Assembly: GCF_013364275.1 (NCBI RefSeq)
Contig: NZ_CP054932.1
Span: 6,076,001-6,140,000, forward strand
Direction of reading: 5' to 3'
DNA length: 64,000 nucleotides
Source: Actinomadura sp. NAK00032
GTDB lineage: Bacteria; Actinomycetota; Actinomycetes; Streptosporangiales; Streptosporangiaceae
Made by a program: the position numbers and the translations under genes. The stretch's first letter is position 1. The number at the start of each line of letters is the position of its first letter. The notes under the pieces are model-generated. The model worked only from the letters and a program-made list of their open reading frames with translations, did no database searches and was not told the origin of the DNA. Below, one piece after another: positions 49,272-57,668 of the stretch.

Positions 49272-49308
49272 GCGGGCCCGCGGGCCCCTTTCGGGTCCGC
49301 GGGCCCGC
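49272..49308. terminator. strong bidirectional terminator
   Basis: A 16-bp stem (one G-U pair) with a five-base loop (CTTTC) is built from 49272-49287 and 49293-49308, between the convergent COG2345 regulator and the copper operon. Confidence 0.85.
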
Positions 49309-49326
49309 GCGCCGGGACGGGTACGG

Positions 49327-49779
49327 TCACCCGCCCTTCCCGGCGGGTTCCGCCGGGGGCTCGGCGGGCCGGCGGCGCGAGCCGCGCAGGGCGAGCAGGA
49401 TCCCGGCGACCAGCACCAGCTCGGCGGCGCCGCTGAGCACGTCGAGGACGCCGGTCCCCTCCGCCTCCCCCGGCTCGGGCCCGAACGGCAGGCCGCTGGT
49501 GCGGCTCACCGCCCAGAGGGCGAGCACGCCGAGGTTGACGGCGAGCCCGGACAGCAGCACCGGCCGCTCGTCGCCGGTGAGCACGAGCACGGCCCAGATG
49601 AGCTGGAACATGCCGATCGCGCTGAAGAAGACGCCGTACGCCCACCATTCGTCGAGGTGCTCCGGCACGACGGCGTAGTGGATGAGCGCGGCGAGCACGG
49701 ATCCGGCGGCGGCGACGCGCCGCGCCGTGAGCGCGGGCGAGGCCGCCGGGACGGCCGTCGCGGTGCCCGTGGTTGTCAT
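49327..49779 (-). CDS. four-helix small membrane protein of the copper operon
   Basis: A 150-aa membrane protein with about four helices: VAAAGSVLAALIHYAVVPEHLDEWWAYGVFF, AIGMFQLIWAVLVLTG, LLSGLAVNLGVLALWAVS and VLDVLSGAAELVLVAGILLAL. IHYAVVPEHLDEWWAYGVFF with its His/Glu pair could bind a metal. The ATG at 49779 was chosen for its perfect GGAGG five bases upstream, over an ATG at 49791. It starts 21 bases after the nitrite-reductase-like gene, so it is the third operon gene. I know no function for it; an electron-transfer or copper-related accessory role is inferred. Confidence 0.75.
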   Translation of the reverse strand: MTTTGTATAVPAASPALTARRVAAAGSVLAALIHYAVVPEHLDEWWAYGVFFSAIGMFQLIWAVLVLTGDERPVLLSGLAVNLGVLALWAVSRTSGLPFGPEPGEAEGTGVLDVLSGAAELVLVAGILLALRGSRRRPAEPPAEPAGKGG

Positions 49780-49800
49780 GGTCACCTCCATGGGAGCGGG

Positions 49801-51270
49801 TCAGCCGACCTGGAAGACGCCGAGGCCGCCGGCGGCCATGTTCTTCATCCGGTGGCCGAGGAACGGGTAGGTGCCGGCGTCGGGGAGGGTGAACTCGACG
49901 AAGCCGCCCTGGGTGGGCTGGAGGTCGAGGACCTGCGCGCCGCCCTTCTCCTTGTCGCCGCGCCGCAGCGTGTAGGCGCCCTCCTTCCAGACGGTGTCGA
50001 AGATCGTCCCGACGACGTGGAAGGCGATGTTCTCGTTGGGGCCGCCGTCGTCCACCCACACGCGCACCCGGTCCCCGGGCTTCACCTTGATGGGGGCGTG
50101 GACGTACTGGTTGTGGTAGCCGTTGAAGACCACCGCGTCGTACTCGCCCGCCTGCATCTTCTTCAGGTCGCCCGGCTTGCCCTGCGGCCCGAGGTAGAGC
50201 TCGGACTGGATGAGCACCAGTTCCCTGTCCACCGCCGGCAGGTCCGGCGGGTCGACGATCAGGGCGCCGTGCATGCCGTTGCCCATGTGGTAGATCATCG
50301 GGTCGGACCCGCAGTGGTAGGTGAAGATGCCGGAGAACCGCGCCGTGAACTCGTAGACGAGCGTCTCGCCGGGCTTGATGGTCCGCATCTGGACGTTCGG
50401 CGCGACCTTCGAGGCGTGGAAGTCGATGGAGTGCCCCATCGAGCCCTTGTTGACGAGCTTGATCCGGAACGTGTCGCCGACCTTGCCGCGCAGCGTGGGG
50501 CCGGGCGCGGTGCCGTTGTAGGTCCACCGGGTCTGCCGGACGCCGGGGGCGACCTCGATCTGCTTCTCGGTGACGGTGAACGTCGCCTCGTGGACGTCCT
50601 TCCCGTCGTTGACCGGCGCCGCCGGGTCGAACGGCTTCCATCCGGCGGCGGGCTCGGCGGCCGGGTCGATCTCGGCGTTCGCCGTGCCGCCCGCGGTGGC
50701 GGCCCCCGCCGCGCTCGCGTTCGCGGTGGTGCCCGCCGCCTTGGTGCCCGCACCGCCGGTCACCGTGATCTCGACGAGCATGCCGGCGTCCTTGTGGCCG
50801 GGGATGACGCACCACGCCTGGGTGGACTCGGTGAGCACTCCCCAGTGCTGGGTCTCGGACTTGCCCGGTTCGAGCTGCTTGTTCGTCCTGCCCAGCAGGC
50901 TCAGGGTGTGCGCCTGGCTGCCCTTGTTGACGACGTTCACCGTGACGTCGGCGCCGGCCGGGACGGTGACCTTGTTCGGCTTGATGTACATGTCGCCCTC
51001 TTCGAAGTCGAGGGTGACCTTCTTGCCCTTCCCGGGAAGGGACGCGCCGCCCGCGGAGGACGTCGCGGCGCCGTCCTCGGACGACGCCAGCGCGCCGTGC
51101 CGGTGGCCCGTCGGGGCGGCGCCGACCATGAGCAGCCCGACGATCAGGCCGAGCGCGAGCGCCGCGCTGATGGCGGGCATGAATCCGTTCAGCGCCGCCG
51201 TCCAGCGCTTGCGGGCGGGCCCCGGCGGTCTGCCCGGTGCCGGACGCTCCGGCTCAGGGGTTGTGGACAT
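49801..51270 (-). CDS. membrane-anchored three-cupredoxin copper nitrite-reductase-like protein (NirK type)
   Basis: A 489-aa protein. A cytoplasmic Pro-rich start and one membrane helix (ISAALALGLIVGLLMVGAA) precede an extra cupredoxin domain. That domain has a type-1 copper pattern, AHTLSLLG ... AWCVIPGHKDAGM (His, Cys, His, Met). The two-domain NirK-like core follows: GHSIDFHAS (type-2 His and catalytic Asp), YHCGSDPMIYHMGNGMHG (type-1 Cys/His/Met) and ENIAFHVVGTIFD (second-domain His). It could reduce nitrite to NO outside the cell, taking electrons through the N-terminal cupredoxin. GGAG lies eight bases before the ATG. The multicopper oxidase gene is 59 bases upstream. Confidence 0.86.
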   Translation of the reverse strand: MSTTPEPERPAPGRPPGPARKRWTAALNGFMPAISAALALGLIVGLLMVGAAPTGHRHGALASSEDGAATSSAGGASLPGKGKKVTLDFEEGDMYIKPNKVTVPAGADVTVNVVNKGSQAHTLSLLGRTNKQLEPGKSETQHWGVLTESTQAWCVIPGHKDAGMLVEITVTGGAGTKAAGTTANASAAGAATAGGTANAEIDPAAEPAAGWKPFDPAAPVNDGKDVHEATFTVTEKQIEVAPGVRQTRWTYNGTAPGPTLRGKVGDTFRIKLVNKGSMGHSIDFHASKVAPNVQMRTIKPGETLVYEFTARFSGIFTYHCGSDPMIYHMGNGMHGALIVDPPDLPAVDRELVLIQSELYLGPQGKPGDLKKMQAGEYDAVVFNGYHNQYVHAPIKVKPGDRVRVWVDDGGPNENIAFHVVGTIFDTVWKEGAYTLRRGDKEKGGAQVLDLQPTQGGFVEFTLPDAGTYPFLGHRMKNMAAGGLGVFQVG

Positions 51271-51329
51271 GGACTCACTCCAGGTGTGCGGGGGGAATGG
51301 GGGTTCGGGCGGTCCGAGCCGGGCCGTCA

Positions 51330-52412
51330 TCAGGTGATCCGCATCTCCATGACCAGGCCGAACATGCCCTGGGAGCCCTCGGAGTGCGGGAAGATGTGGC
51401 AGTGCCAGATCCACTTGCCGGGCTGGTCGGCGTGGATGAGGACGGTGTAGCGCTCACCGGGCGCGACGTTGACCGTGTCGGCCTTGTAGGTCTGCTCCAG
51501 CGGGAACCCGTCCTTGGCGATGATCACCTGGTCCACGCCGTGCAGGTGCATCGGATGCGCCATCGTGCCCGCGTTGACGTAGGTGACCTGCACCCAGTCG
51601 CCCACCCGCGCCTTCAGCGGCCGCGTCGCCGGGAAGGACTTGCCGTTCAGCGTCATCCCGATCACGCCCGCGTCCTGGATCTGGATGATCTGCTTCTGCG
51701 CGACCTTCTCCTTGTGCGGGGTGGGGACGTCGCCGAACTGGATCGCACCCCATAGGCCGCTGCTCACCTGCTTGGTGCCGTTGTAGTGGGAGTGGTACCA
51801 GGTGTCCGCGATCCGGGTCACGGGGAACTCGTAGGCGAAGGTCTTCCCCGGCTTGATGGAGTCCTGCGTGACGTTCGGGACGCCGTCCATCCTGTTGGGC
51901 AGCTGGATGCCGTGCCAGTGGACGCTGGTCGGCTCTGGCAGCTCGTTCTTCACCACGATGCGGACCTTGTCGCCGACGTCGGCGCGGATGGTCGGGCCCG
52001 GCACCATGCCGTTGAAGCCCCAGGCGTCCACGACCTTGCCGGGCTCCACCTCCCATTTCACGGCCTTGGCCGTCAGGTGGAACTCCTTGGTGCCGTCCTG
52101 CAGCACCTTGGGGGCGAGGTCCTGCCCGCCCTGGCCCTCGGTCGCAGCGGGGAAGCTCTTGTCCCGCTTCGCCATGGCGTCGTCCATGGCCTTCCAGCCG
52201 TCCGCTCCGCCGGCGCCCGACGCCTCGTGCGAGGTTCCGTCGTGCTCGGCGGCGGGCGACGCGGCCGCCCCGGCCGGTTCCGCCTCGTGCGCGGACCCGG
52301 CCGAGTGCGACGCCTCGGCCGGGTTGCCGCGCGGGAGCGTCCACAGCGCCACGGTCAGCGCGACCGCGAACGCGAACGCCGCGACGAGCACCCTCGATCT
52401 TGCTCCGTCCAT
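51330..52412 (-). CDS. two-domain multicopper oxidase
   Basis: A 360-aa secreted or membrane-anchored oxidase: an N-terminal hydrophobic segment (VLVAAFAFAVALTVALW), a His/Ala-rich spacer (SHSAGSAHEAEPAG), then two cupredoxin domains with all four copper motifs: SVHWHGIQL, WYHSHYNG, HPMHLHG and WHCHIFPHSEGSQGM. The presence of HCH plus the Met ligand shows both type-1 and trinuclear centres, as in small laccases. It oxidises phenols or metals with O2. It is the first gene of the copper operon. GGAAGGGG precedes the start, and an ACTAGC-AG-GCTAGT repeat lies in the promoter. Confidence 0.9.
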   Translation of the reverse strand: MDGARSRVLVAAFAFAVALTVALWTLPRGNPAEASHSAGSAHEAEPAGAAASPAAEHDGTSHEASGAGGADGWKAMDDAMAKRDKSFPAATEGQGGQDLAPKVLQDGTKEFHLTAKAVKWEVEPGKVVDAWGFNGMVPGPTIRADVGDKVRIVVKNELPEPTSVHWHGIQLPNRMDGVPNVTQDSIKPGKTFAYEFPVTRIADTWYHSHYNGTKQVSSGLWGAIQFGDVPTPHKEKVAQKQIIQIQDAGVIGMTLNGKSFPATRPLKARVGDWVQVTYVNAGTMAHPMHLHGVDQVIIAKDGFPLEQTYKADTVNVAPGERYTVLIHADQPGKWIWHCHIFPHSEGSQGMFGLVMEMRIT

Positions 52413-52441
52413 CCCGCCGACCCCTTCCGGGCCTATTTTTT

Positions 52442-52455
52442 ACTAGCAGGCTAGT
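52442..52455. promoter_or_regulatory. inverted repeat ACTAGC-AG-GCTAGT at the copper operon promoter
   Basis: Six-base arms with a two-base spacer stand in an AT-rich patch (52435-52465) about 30 bases upstream of the multicopper oxidase start. A possible -10 TAGCCT lies within it on the minus strand. The core ACTAG also occurs at the promoter of the regulator at 48541. Confidence 0.45.
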
Positions 52456-52557
52456 TTTTATTGGAGAAAGATCGAGCGCGTCCAGGGGTATGCGCTGTGA
52501 GGCGCCGCACACCGGAGGGGTTTACACCAAAAACACTGGTTTTTTAGCGCCGCCCGG

Positions 52558-53562
52558 TCAGATGCCGCGGACGGCGGCGATGGTGAACGGGGTCTCAGGG
52601 ACGCCGTCCCCGAGCGGGCCGCCCTTGTCGAACTGGGAGCGGACCACGTAGAGCGTCCCGTGGCGGCGGACGAGCGTCGTCGGGACCTGCAGCGCCGGGT
52701 CCGCCAGCCTGCGTTCGAGCCGGGCCCGTGTGCCGTCGGGCGCCACGCGCCAGCGGGTGATGACGTTGTCGGTGTTGTTGGCCGTCCACAGCCGCCCGTG
52801 CTGGAGTTCGAGCCCGTCGGCGTTGTGCATGTCGCCGCCCCGGAGGACGGCCTTGCGGACGGCGCCGGTCGCCGGGTCGAGCCGGTAGAGGTCGCCGCCG
52901 AGCATGTCGTCGGTCAGCAGGAACCGGCCGGCCGGGTCCGCGACGATCCCGTTGAGGGTGAAGTCGTCGGGGCCGTGCGGGTCGAGGACGTCGTCCAGGT
53001 CGAAGGCCACCGCCAGCGTCGCGGTCCTCCCCCGGGCCGCGGCCAGGTCGCGGGGCGTGACGCGGTAGACGACGGAGCGGGCGCTGTCGGTCAGGTAGGC
53101 GGTGCCGTCGGGGGCGATGGCGAGGTCGTTGACGAACCGCGAGCCGTCGCCGGGGACGGTGAACGCGGCCAGCAGCCGGCGGGTCCGGGTGTCGTACACC
53201 GCGACACCGGACGAGGAGTCGGTCACCCAGAGCCGCCCGGCGCGGTCGACCTCCAGGCCGTTGGCGGTGTGCCGGCCGTCCGCGCCGGCCGGGAGGAAGA
53301 CCTCGGCGGTGCGGCGGCCGGGCCGCGTCCGGTAGACGGTGCCGTCCGCGAAGGACCCGGCGTACAGCGCGCCGGTGCGGGGGTCGGCGGCGATGCCCTC
53401 CGGGTAGACGCGGTCGCCCGGCAGCACGTAGGCCGCGGAGATCCGGGCCCCGTGCGATGCCGCCTGGGCGGCGGCGGGCGGGGCCGCCGCGACGGACGCG
53501 GGCAGGACCGCCAGGGCGGCGGCGACCGCGACGGCCGCGGTGGAGCGGTGGAGGCGGGACAT
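52558..53562 (-). CDS. secreted SMP-30/gluconolactonase-like beta-propeller protein
   Basis: A 334-aa protein with a signal peptide (STAAVAVAAALAVLPASVAAA). Propeller blades repeat the pattern YPEGIAADPRTGALYAGSF, TANGLEVDRAGRLWVTDSSSGVAVYD, VNDLAIAPDGTAYLTDS, TLNGIVADPAGRFLLTDD and NADGLELQHGRLWTANN. The ND and NG/D positions resemble the metal ligands of SMP-30 lactonases, so hydrolysis of a lactone is possible; a binding role is the alternative. GGAGGA precedes the ATG. It is divergent from a MarR regulator, with candidate operators between, and so is probably its target. Confidence 0.85.
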   Translation of the reverse strand: MSRLHRSTAAVAVAAALAVLPASVAAAPPAAAQAASHGARISAAYVLPGDRVYPEGIAADPRTGALYAGSFADGTVYRTRPGRRTAEVFLPAGADGRHTANGLEVDRAGRLWVTDSSSGVAVYDTRTRRLLAAFTVPGDGSRFVNDLAIAPDGTAYLTDSARSVVYRVTPRDLAAARGRTATLAVAFDLDDVLDPHGPDDFTLNGIVADPAGRFLLTDDMLGGDLYRLDPATGAVRKAVLRGGDMHNADGLELQHGRLWTANNTDNVITRWRVAPDGTRARLERRLADPALQVPTTLVRRHGTLYVVRSQFDKGGPLGDGVPETPFTIAAVRGI

Positions 53563-53608
53563 GAGTCCTCCGTTCGGATTGATTCGTTAGAACGGATACG
53601 TACGATAG

Positions 53609-53658
53609 TTAGGACCCTAATGCTCGTCAACCGGCTCATGCATGCGGCTCGCTACCAT
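53609..53658 (+). promoter_or_regulatory. MarR operator candidate (TTAGG-N2-CCTAA) and leaderless -10 box
   Basis: TTAGGACCCTAA (53609-53620) is an inverted repeat in the divergent region. TACCAT (53653-53658) ends six bases before the ATG at 53665, predicting a leaderless MarR transcript. Confidence 0.5.
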
Positions 53659-53664
53659 GCGGAG

Positions 53665-54117
53665 ATGACCTCGATGCCCACCTCGGACCGGATCGGCTCC
53701 CACCTCAAACGCGCCAACCAGGCGCTCAACGGGGCCAAGACCGCCGCGCTGCGTCCGAGCGGGCTCACCGTGCCGCAGTACGCCGCACTCCTCCACCTGT
53801 CCGACAACCCCGGCATGTCCGCCGCCGCACTGGCCCGCGCCTGCCTGGTCACGCCGCCGACGATGAACACCGTCCTGAAGAACCTCCAGGAGCGGGGGCT
53901 GATCGAGCGCACCCCGCACGAGTGGCACCGCAACATCCTGGAGACCCGGCTCACCGCCGAGGGCGAGAAGGTGCTGGCGGACGCCGACGCCCGCGCGATC
54001 AAGGTCGAGCGGGGGCTGGCCGCCGAGTTCACCGACGCCGAGCGGGAGGCGCTCGTCGCGCTGCTCGGCCGCTGCGTCGGCTTCCTCGAAGCGGCCCGCC
54101 CCCCGCGCGACGGCTGA
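53665..54117 (+). CDS. MarR-family transcriptional regulator
   Basis: A 150-aa winged-helix regulator. AALHLSDNPGMSAAALARACLVTPPTMNTVLKNLQERGLIERTPH is split across strands that form the MarR helix-turn-helix, followed by the wing (HEWHRNILETRLTAEGEKVL) and dimer helices. The start at 53665 was chosen from the -10 box six bases upstream. It probably represses the divergent SMP-30-like gene and itself. The ligand is unknown. Confidence 0.9.
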   Translation: MTSMPTSDRIGSHLKRANQALNGAKTAALRPSGLTVPQYAALLHLSDNPGMSAAALARACLVTPPTMNTVLKNLQERGLIERTPHEWHRNILETRLTAEGEKVLADADARAIKVERGLAAEFTDAEREALVALLGRCVGFLEAARPPRDG

Positions 54118-54149
54118 GACACTCCCCTACGGCTGAGACACTCCCCTAC
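54112..54149. repeat. 19-bp tandem direct repeat at the MarR stop codon
   Basis: GGCTGAGACACTCCCCTAC occurs twice back to back (54112-54130 and 54131-54149). The first copy holds the MarR stop codon, so the duplication lengthens the 3' gap without affecting the protein. Confidence 0.85.
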
Positions 54150-54205
54150 GGAACGGGACGGACCGCCCGTCCGTCGAACCGGCACACCGAGCACTGGAGG
54201 AACCG

Positions 54206-54571
54206 ATGGGCGACGAGATCGAACACGACAGGTCCGGCCAGCTCAAGCAGATCGAGAGCGGGCTGATCCCCGGCGAGCAGATCATCGCCGTCTACGACGC
54301 GGTCGGGGCGGGCACCGGGTTCATCGGCCTCACCGACCGGCGCGTGATCATCCAGGACAAGAGCTTCGCCGGCAAGAAGTACGCGATCACCAGCGTGCCC
54401 TACTCGAAGATCACCTCGGTGAGCGTGGTCAGCAACAAGTCGTGGGCCGGGTCCTACTTCTCCACCGGGTCCATCGCGATCAACGTGGGCACGCACACCT
54501 ACGAGGTCGAGTTCCGCGGCAGCGACAAGAGCCACCACGTCCACAACGTGATCCTGCAGTACATCTCGTAG
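54206..54571 (+). CDS. bacterial PH-domain protein (bPH_2 type)
   Basis: A 121-aa single-domain protein. GLIPGEQIIAVYDA, GFIGLTDRRVIIQDK, ITSVPYSKITSVSVV and TYEVEFRGSDKSHHVHNVI are the strand and helix signature of the bacterial pleckstrin-homology domain. The domain probably binds a lipid or a protein, but has no known specific role. GGAGG lies six bases before the ATG. It is convergent with sbcC. Confidence 0.88.
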   Translation: MGDEIEHDRSGQLKQIESGLIPGEQIIAVYDAVGAGTGFIGLTDRRVIIQDKSFAGKKYAITSVPYSKITSVSVVSNKSWAGSYFSTGSIAINVGTHTYEVEFRGSDKSHHVHNVILQYIS

Positions 54572-54595
54572 CCGCCCGGGCGGGGCGCCGGCGGG

Positions 54596-57500
54596 TCAGA
54601 CGACGGTCGCCGCGGTGGAGCCGGCGCGGTTCTTGGTGACGCGGAGCTGGGCGGGGATGCGGGCGCGCAGCTCCGCGACGTGGCTGACGATGCCGACCGC
54701 CCGGCCGCCGTCGCGCAGGCCGTCCAGGACGTCCATGACCTCGTCGAGCGTCTCCTCGTCGAGGGTGCCGAAGCCCTCGTCGACGAACAGCGTGCCGATC
54801 TCGGCGCCGCCCGCCTCGGCGGTGACGACGTCGGCGAGGCCGAGGGCCAGCGACAGCGACGTGATGAACGACTCGCCGCCCGACAGCGTGACGGGGTCGC
54901 GCTCCAGGCCCGTCCAGGCGTCGGCGACGCGCAGGCCGAGGCCGCCCGCGCCCTTGGTGCGGTCGCCCGCCGCCTTGTCGGTGGTGTGGACGAGCGCGTA
55001 GCGGCCCCCGGACATGCGCGACAGCCGCTCGTTCGCGGCGGCGACGACCTGCTCCAGGCGCGCGGCCAGCACGTACGCCGACAGCGACATGGCGTGCCGG
55101 TTCGCGGCGTGCTTGCCCGACGTCAGCCCGGCGAGGCGTTCGGCGACCTCGTGGCGCTCGGCGGCGGGGCGCCACGCGCGCACCGCCGCGCCGAGTTCCG
55201 TACGCAGCTCGGCGAGGCGGTCGCAGCGCGTGCGGGCGCGGTCGGCGGCGTTCGCGGCGGCGGTGTGCGCCGCCTCCGCCGCCGTCACCGCGGCTTCGAG
55301 CGCGGGCAGGTCGGGTGCGGGCGCGGCGGCCGCCGCGGCGAGCTCCGGATCGCCCAGCAGCGCGCGGACCTGCGCCTCCTCGTCGTCGAGGTGGCGGATC
55401 CGGTCGCGCAGGACGCCCTGGTCCTCGTCGGAGAGCGCGGCCTCCTCGACCTCGTCGGGCGTCCCGAACCCCTGCTCCGCGGCCTCCTGCCGCGCCCTCG
55501 CGCGGGCGGCGGCCAGCTCCTCGTCGGCGCGGCCGGACGCGCGCAGCGCCTCGGCGGCCTCGGCCAGCGCGGCGGCCTCGCGGCCGAGGCGGGCGATGCG
55601 CGCCTCCAGCGTCGGGTCGCCGCCGCGCGCCTCGTCCAGCTCCGCCGACAGCCGGGCCTGCTCGGCGGCCAGCTCCTTGTCCTGCGTGCGGTTCTCGGTG
55701 AGCAGGCCGGACACCTCGTCGCGCTCGGCGCGGGCCTGGTCGAGCCTCTGCTCGTCCTGGTGGAGGGCCGCCTCCAGCCGCTCGGCCTCCGCGGCGCGCG
55801 CGGCCGTCTCCCGGACGGTCCGCGCGGCCTCCTCGACCTCCCCGCTCAGCGACTCGGCCGTGGCCTCGCCGACGGTCTGGAGGAGGCCGTCGCGCTCGGT
55901 GCGCAGCGCCTCCACCCGGCGCGTGCTCTCCTCGCGGTCTTCGTGCGCGCGGTCGTCGGCGGCCTGCGCCGCGTCGATCTGCTCCTCGGTCGGGAGCACG
56001 CCGAGGGACGCGGCGGGGGCGGGATGCTCCGCCGAGCCGCAGACCAGGCACGGCTCGCCGTCCTTCAGCTCGCCGGCGAGGACCGCGGCCATCCCGTCGA
56101 GGCGCGTCTGGCGCAGGTCGAGGACCCGCTGCCGCGCGCCCTGCGCGGCGTCGACCCGGTCGCGGTGCGCGGCCTCCGCCTCGGCGAGGAGCTGCTCGAC
56201 CCGGTCGCGGCGCCGGGCCGCGTCGAGCCGCTGCCGGGCGGCGTTCTCGGCGGCCTCGGCGCCGGCCAGCCCGGCGGCCGCGGCCCTGGCCGCGTCGCGC
56301 TCGGCCCGCCGCGCGGCGATGGCGCCCGGCAGGTCGGCGAGCGCCGCCTCGATCCGGGCCTCCTCGGGTTCGAGCCGGGAGAGCTCCCGCGCGGCGCCGG
56401 CCCGCTCCGCCTCGATCCGCTTGAGGCGGGCGATGTCGCGGCGGCGGCCCTCCAGCGCGGCGGCCTCGTCGCGGCGGTCGCGCTCGGCCTTGGCGAGGAC
56501 GTCCTCCGGCGCCTTCGGCGGCAGCAGCGCGGCGACGCGGCCGCGGGTCTCCTCGGCCCAGCGGCGCGCGTGGACCGCTCGTTCGTGCCGGGCGCGGACG
56601 TCCCTCACGAGGGGGACGACCCGGTCGGCGCGGGCCGCCGCGTCGAGCCGGGACGCCGTCCGGGACTTCTCCTGCGCCCGGCCGGCCAGCGCGTCGCGGC
56701 GGGCGACGGCCTCGGCGTGCCGGCGGCGCCGGTCGGCGAGCGCCCGCGCGTCGTCGAGTTCTACGCGGGCCTCCCGCAGCGCCTGCGTGACGCCGGCCCG
56801 CATGTCGTCGACGGCGGCGCGGAGGTCGGCGTGCCCGCCGGCCAGCTCCGCCGCCCACGCGGGTAGCGCCTCGACCTCGGCGAACGGCTCCACGGCCGGC
56901 TCCCCGCGGCGCGGCTGCGGGACGGCGGCCCGCTCCCCGCGCGGCGGCGCGGCCCCGGTCGTCTCGGCGATCCGGTCGGCGATGGAGGCCGCGGCGGCGC
57001 CCAGCTCGGCGGCCGCGCGCCCGGTCGCGGCGCGCCGCTCGGCCAGCCACTTCTCGACCTGGGTGAACACCTCGGTGGCGAACAGCCGCTCCAGGACCCT
57101 GCGGCGCTCGTCCGCCCCGGCGCGCAGGAACCCGGCGAACTCGCCCTGCGGCAGCAGCACCACCTGGCAGAACTGCACGGCGTTCATCCCGAGCAGGCGC
57201 GACACCAGGTCGCCCGCCTCGTCGAGCCGGGTGGTCAGGCCCGTCCACGCGCCGCGCTCGAACTCCTCCAGGACGACCTTGGCGTGCTCGGTCGTCGTCC
57301 CGGAGCCGCGCAGCTTCGGCCGCTCCCAGGCCGGCGACCGGGTGATCCGCAGCAGGCGGCCCCGGATCGTCGCCTCCAGCACCACGCGCGGCCCGGCGCC
57401 GGGGGGCGCGTGGTCGCTGCGCAGGCCCTTCACGTTGTTGCGGACGCCCGGCACCTGCCCGTAGAGGGCGAAGCACACCGCGTCCAGGATGCTGGTCTTG

Positions 57501-57619
57501 CCCGCGCCCGTCCGGCCCTGGATGAGGAACAGGCCGGCGTCCGACAGCGCGTCGAAGTCGATGGCCTCCGTGCCGGAGAACGGGCCGAACGCCGCGATCT
57601 CGAGCCGATGCAGCCTCAC
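54596..57619 (-). CDS. sbcC: SbcC, ATPase subunit of the SbcCD nuclease
   Basis: A 1007-aa SMC/Rad50-type ATPase. Walker A GRTGAGKTS is at 35-43, a long coiled coil runs through the middle with the zinc hook CLVC (C524, C527), and the C-terminus has the signature LSGGES and the Walker B VDEGFGTLD. It pairs with SbcD to cut hairpins, cruciforms and blocked double-strand ends. The start is GTG at 57619. SbcD is the upstream gene, 49 bases away, so the two are co-transcribed. Long palindromes such as that at 7129-7176 are natural targets of the enzyme. Confidence 0.96.
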   Translation of the reverse strand: MRLHRLEIAAFGPFSGTEAIDFDALSDAGLFLIQGRTGAGKTSILDAVCFALYGQVPGVRNNVKGLRSDHAPPGAGPRVVLEATIRGRLLRITRSPAWERPKLRGSGTTTEHAKVVLEEFERGAWTGLTTRLDEAGDLVSRLLGMNAVQFCQVVLLPQGEFAGFLRAGADERRRVLERLFATEVFTQVEKWLAERRAATGRAAAELGAAAASIADRIAETTGAAPPRGERAAVPQPRRGEPAVEPFAEVEALPAWAAELAGGHADLRAAVDDMRAGVTQALREARVELDDARALADRRRRHAEAVARRDALAGRAQEKSRTASRLDAAARADRVVPLVRDVRARHERAVHARRWAEETRGRVAALLPPKAPEDVLAKAERDRRDEAAALEGRRRDIARLKRIEAERAGAARELSRLEPEEARIEAALADLPGAIAARRAERDAARAAAAGLAGAEAAENAARQRLDAARRRDRVEQLLAEAEAAHRDRVDAAQGARQRVLDLRQTRLDGMAAVLAGELKDGEPCLVCGSAEHPAPAASLGVLPTEEQIDAAQAADDRAHEDREESTRRVEALRTERDGLLQTVGEATAESLSGEVEEAARTVRETAARAAEAERLEAALHQDEQRLDQARAERDEVSGLLTENRTQDKELAAEQARLSAELDEARGGDPTLEARIARLGREAAALAEAAEALRASGRADEELAAARARARQEAAEQGFGTPDEVEEAALSDEDQGVLRDRIRHLDDEEAQVRALLGDPELAAAAAAPAPDLPALEAAVTAAEAAHTAAANAADRARTRCDRLAELRTELGAAVRAWRPAAERHEVAERLAGLTSGKHAANRHAMSLSAYVLAARLEQVVAAANERLSRMSGGRYALVHTTDKAAGDRTKGAGGLGLRVADAWTGLERDPVTLSGGESFITSLSLALGLADVVTAEAGGAEIGTLFVDEGFGTLDEETLDEVMDVLDGLRDGGRAVGIVSHVAELRARIPAQLRVTKNRAGSTAATVV

Positions 57620-57668
57620 GCGATCCCCTCTCCGGCGCCGCGCCGCCCGGCCCGGACGGCGGTGCGCG

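Noticed and set aside
54572..54583. CCGCCCGGGCGG palindrome between the PH-domain gene and sbcC
   Set aside because: It has no loop and 12 bases of pure G/C, expected by chance at this composition.
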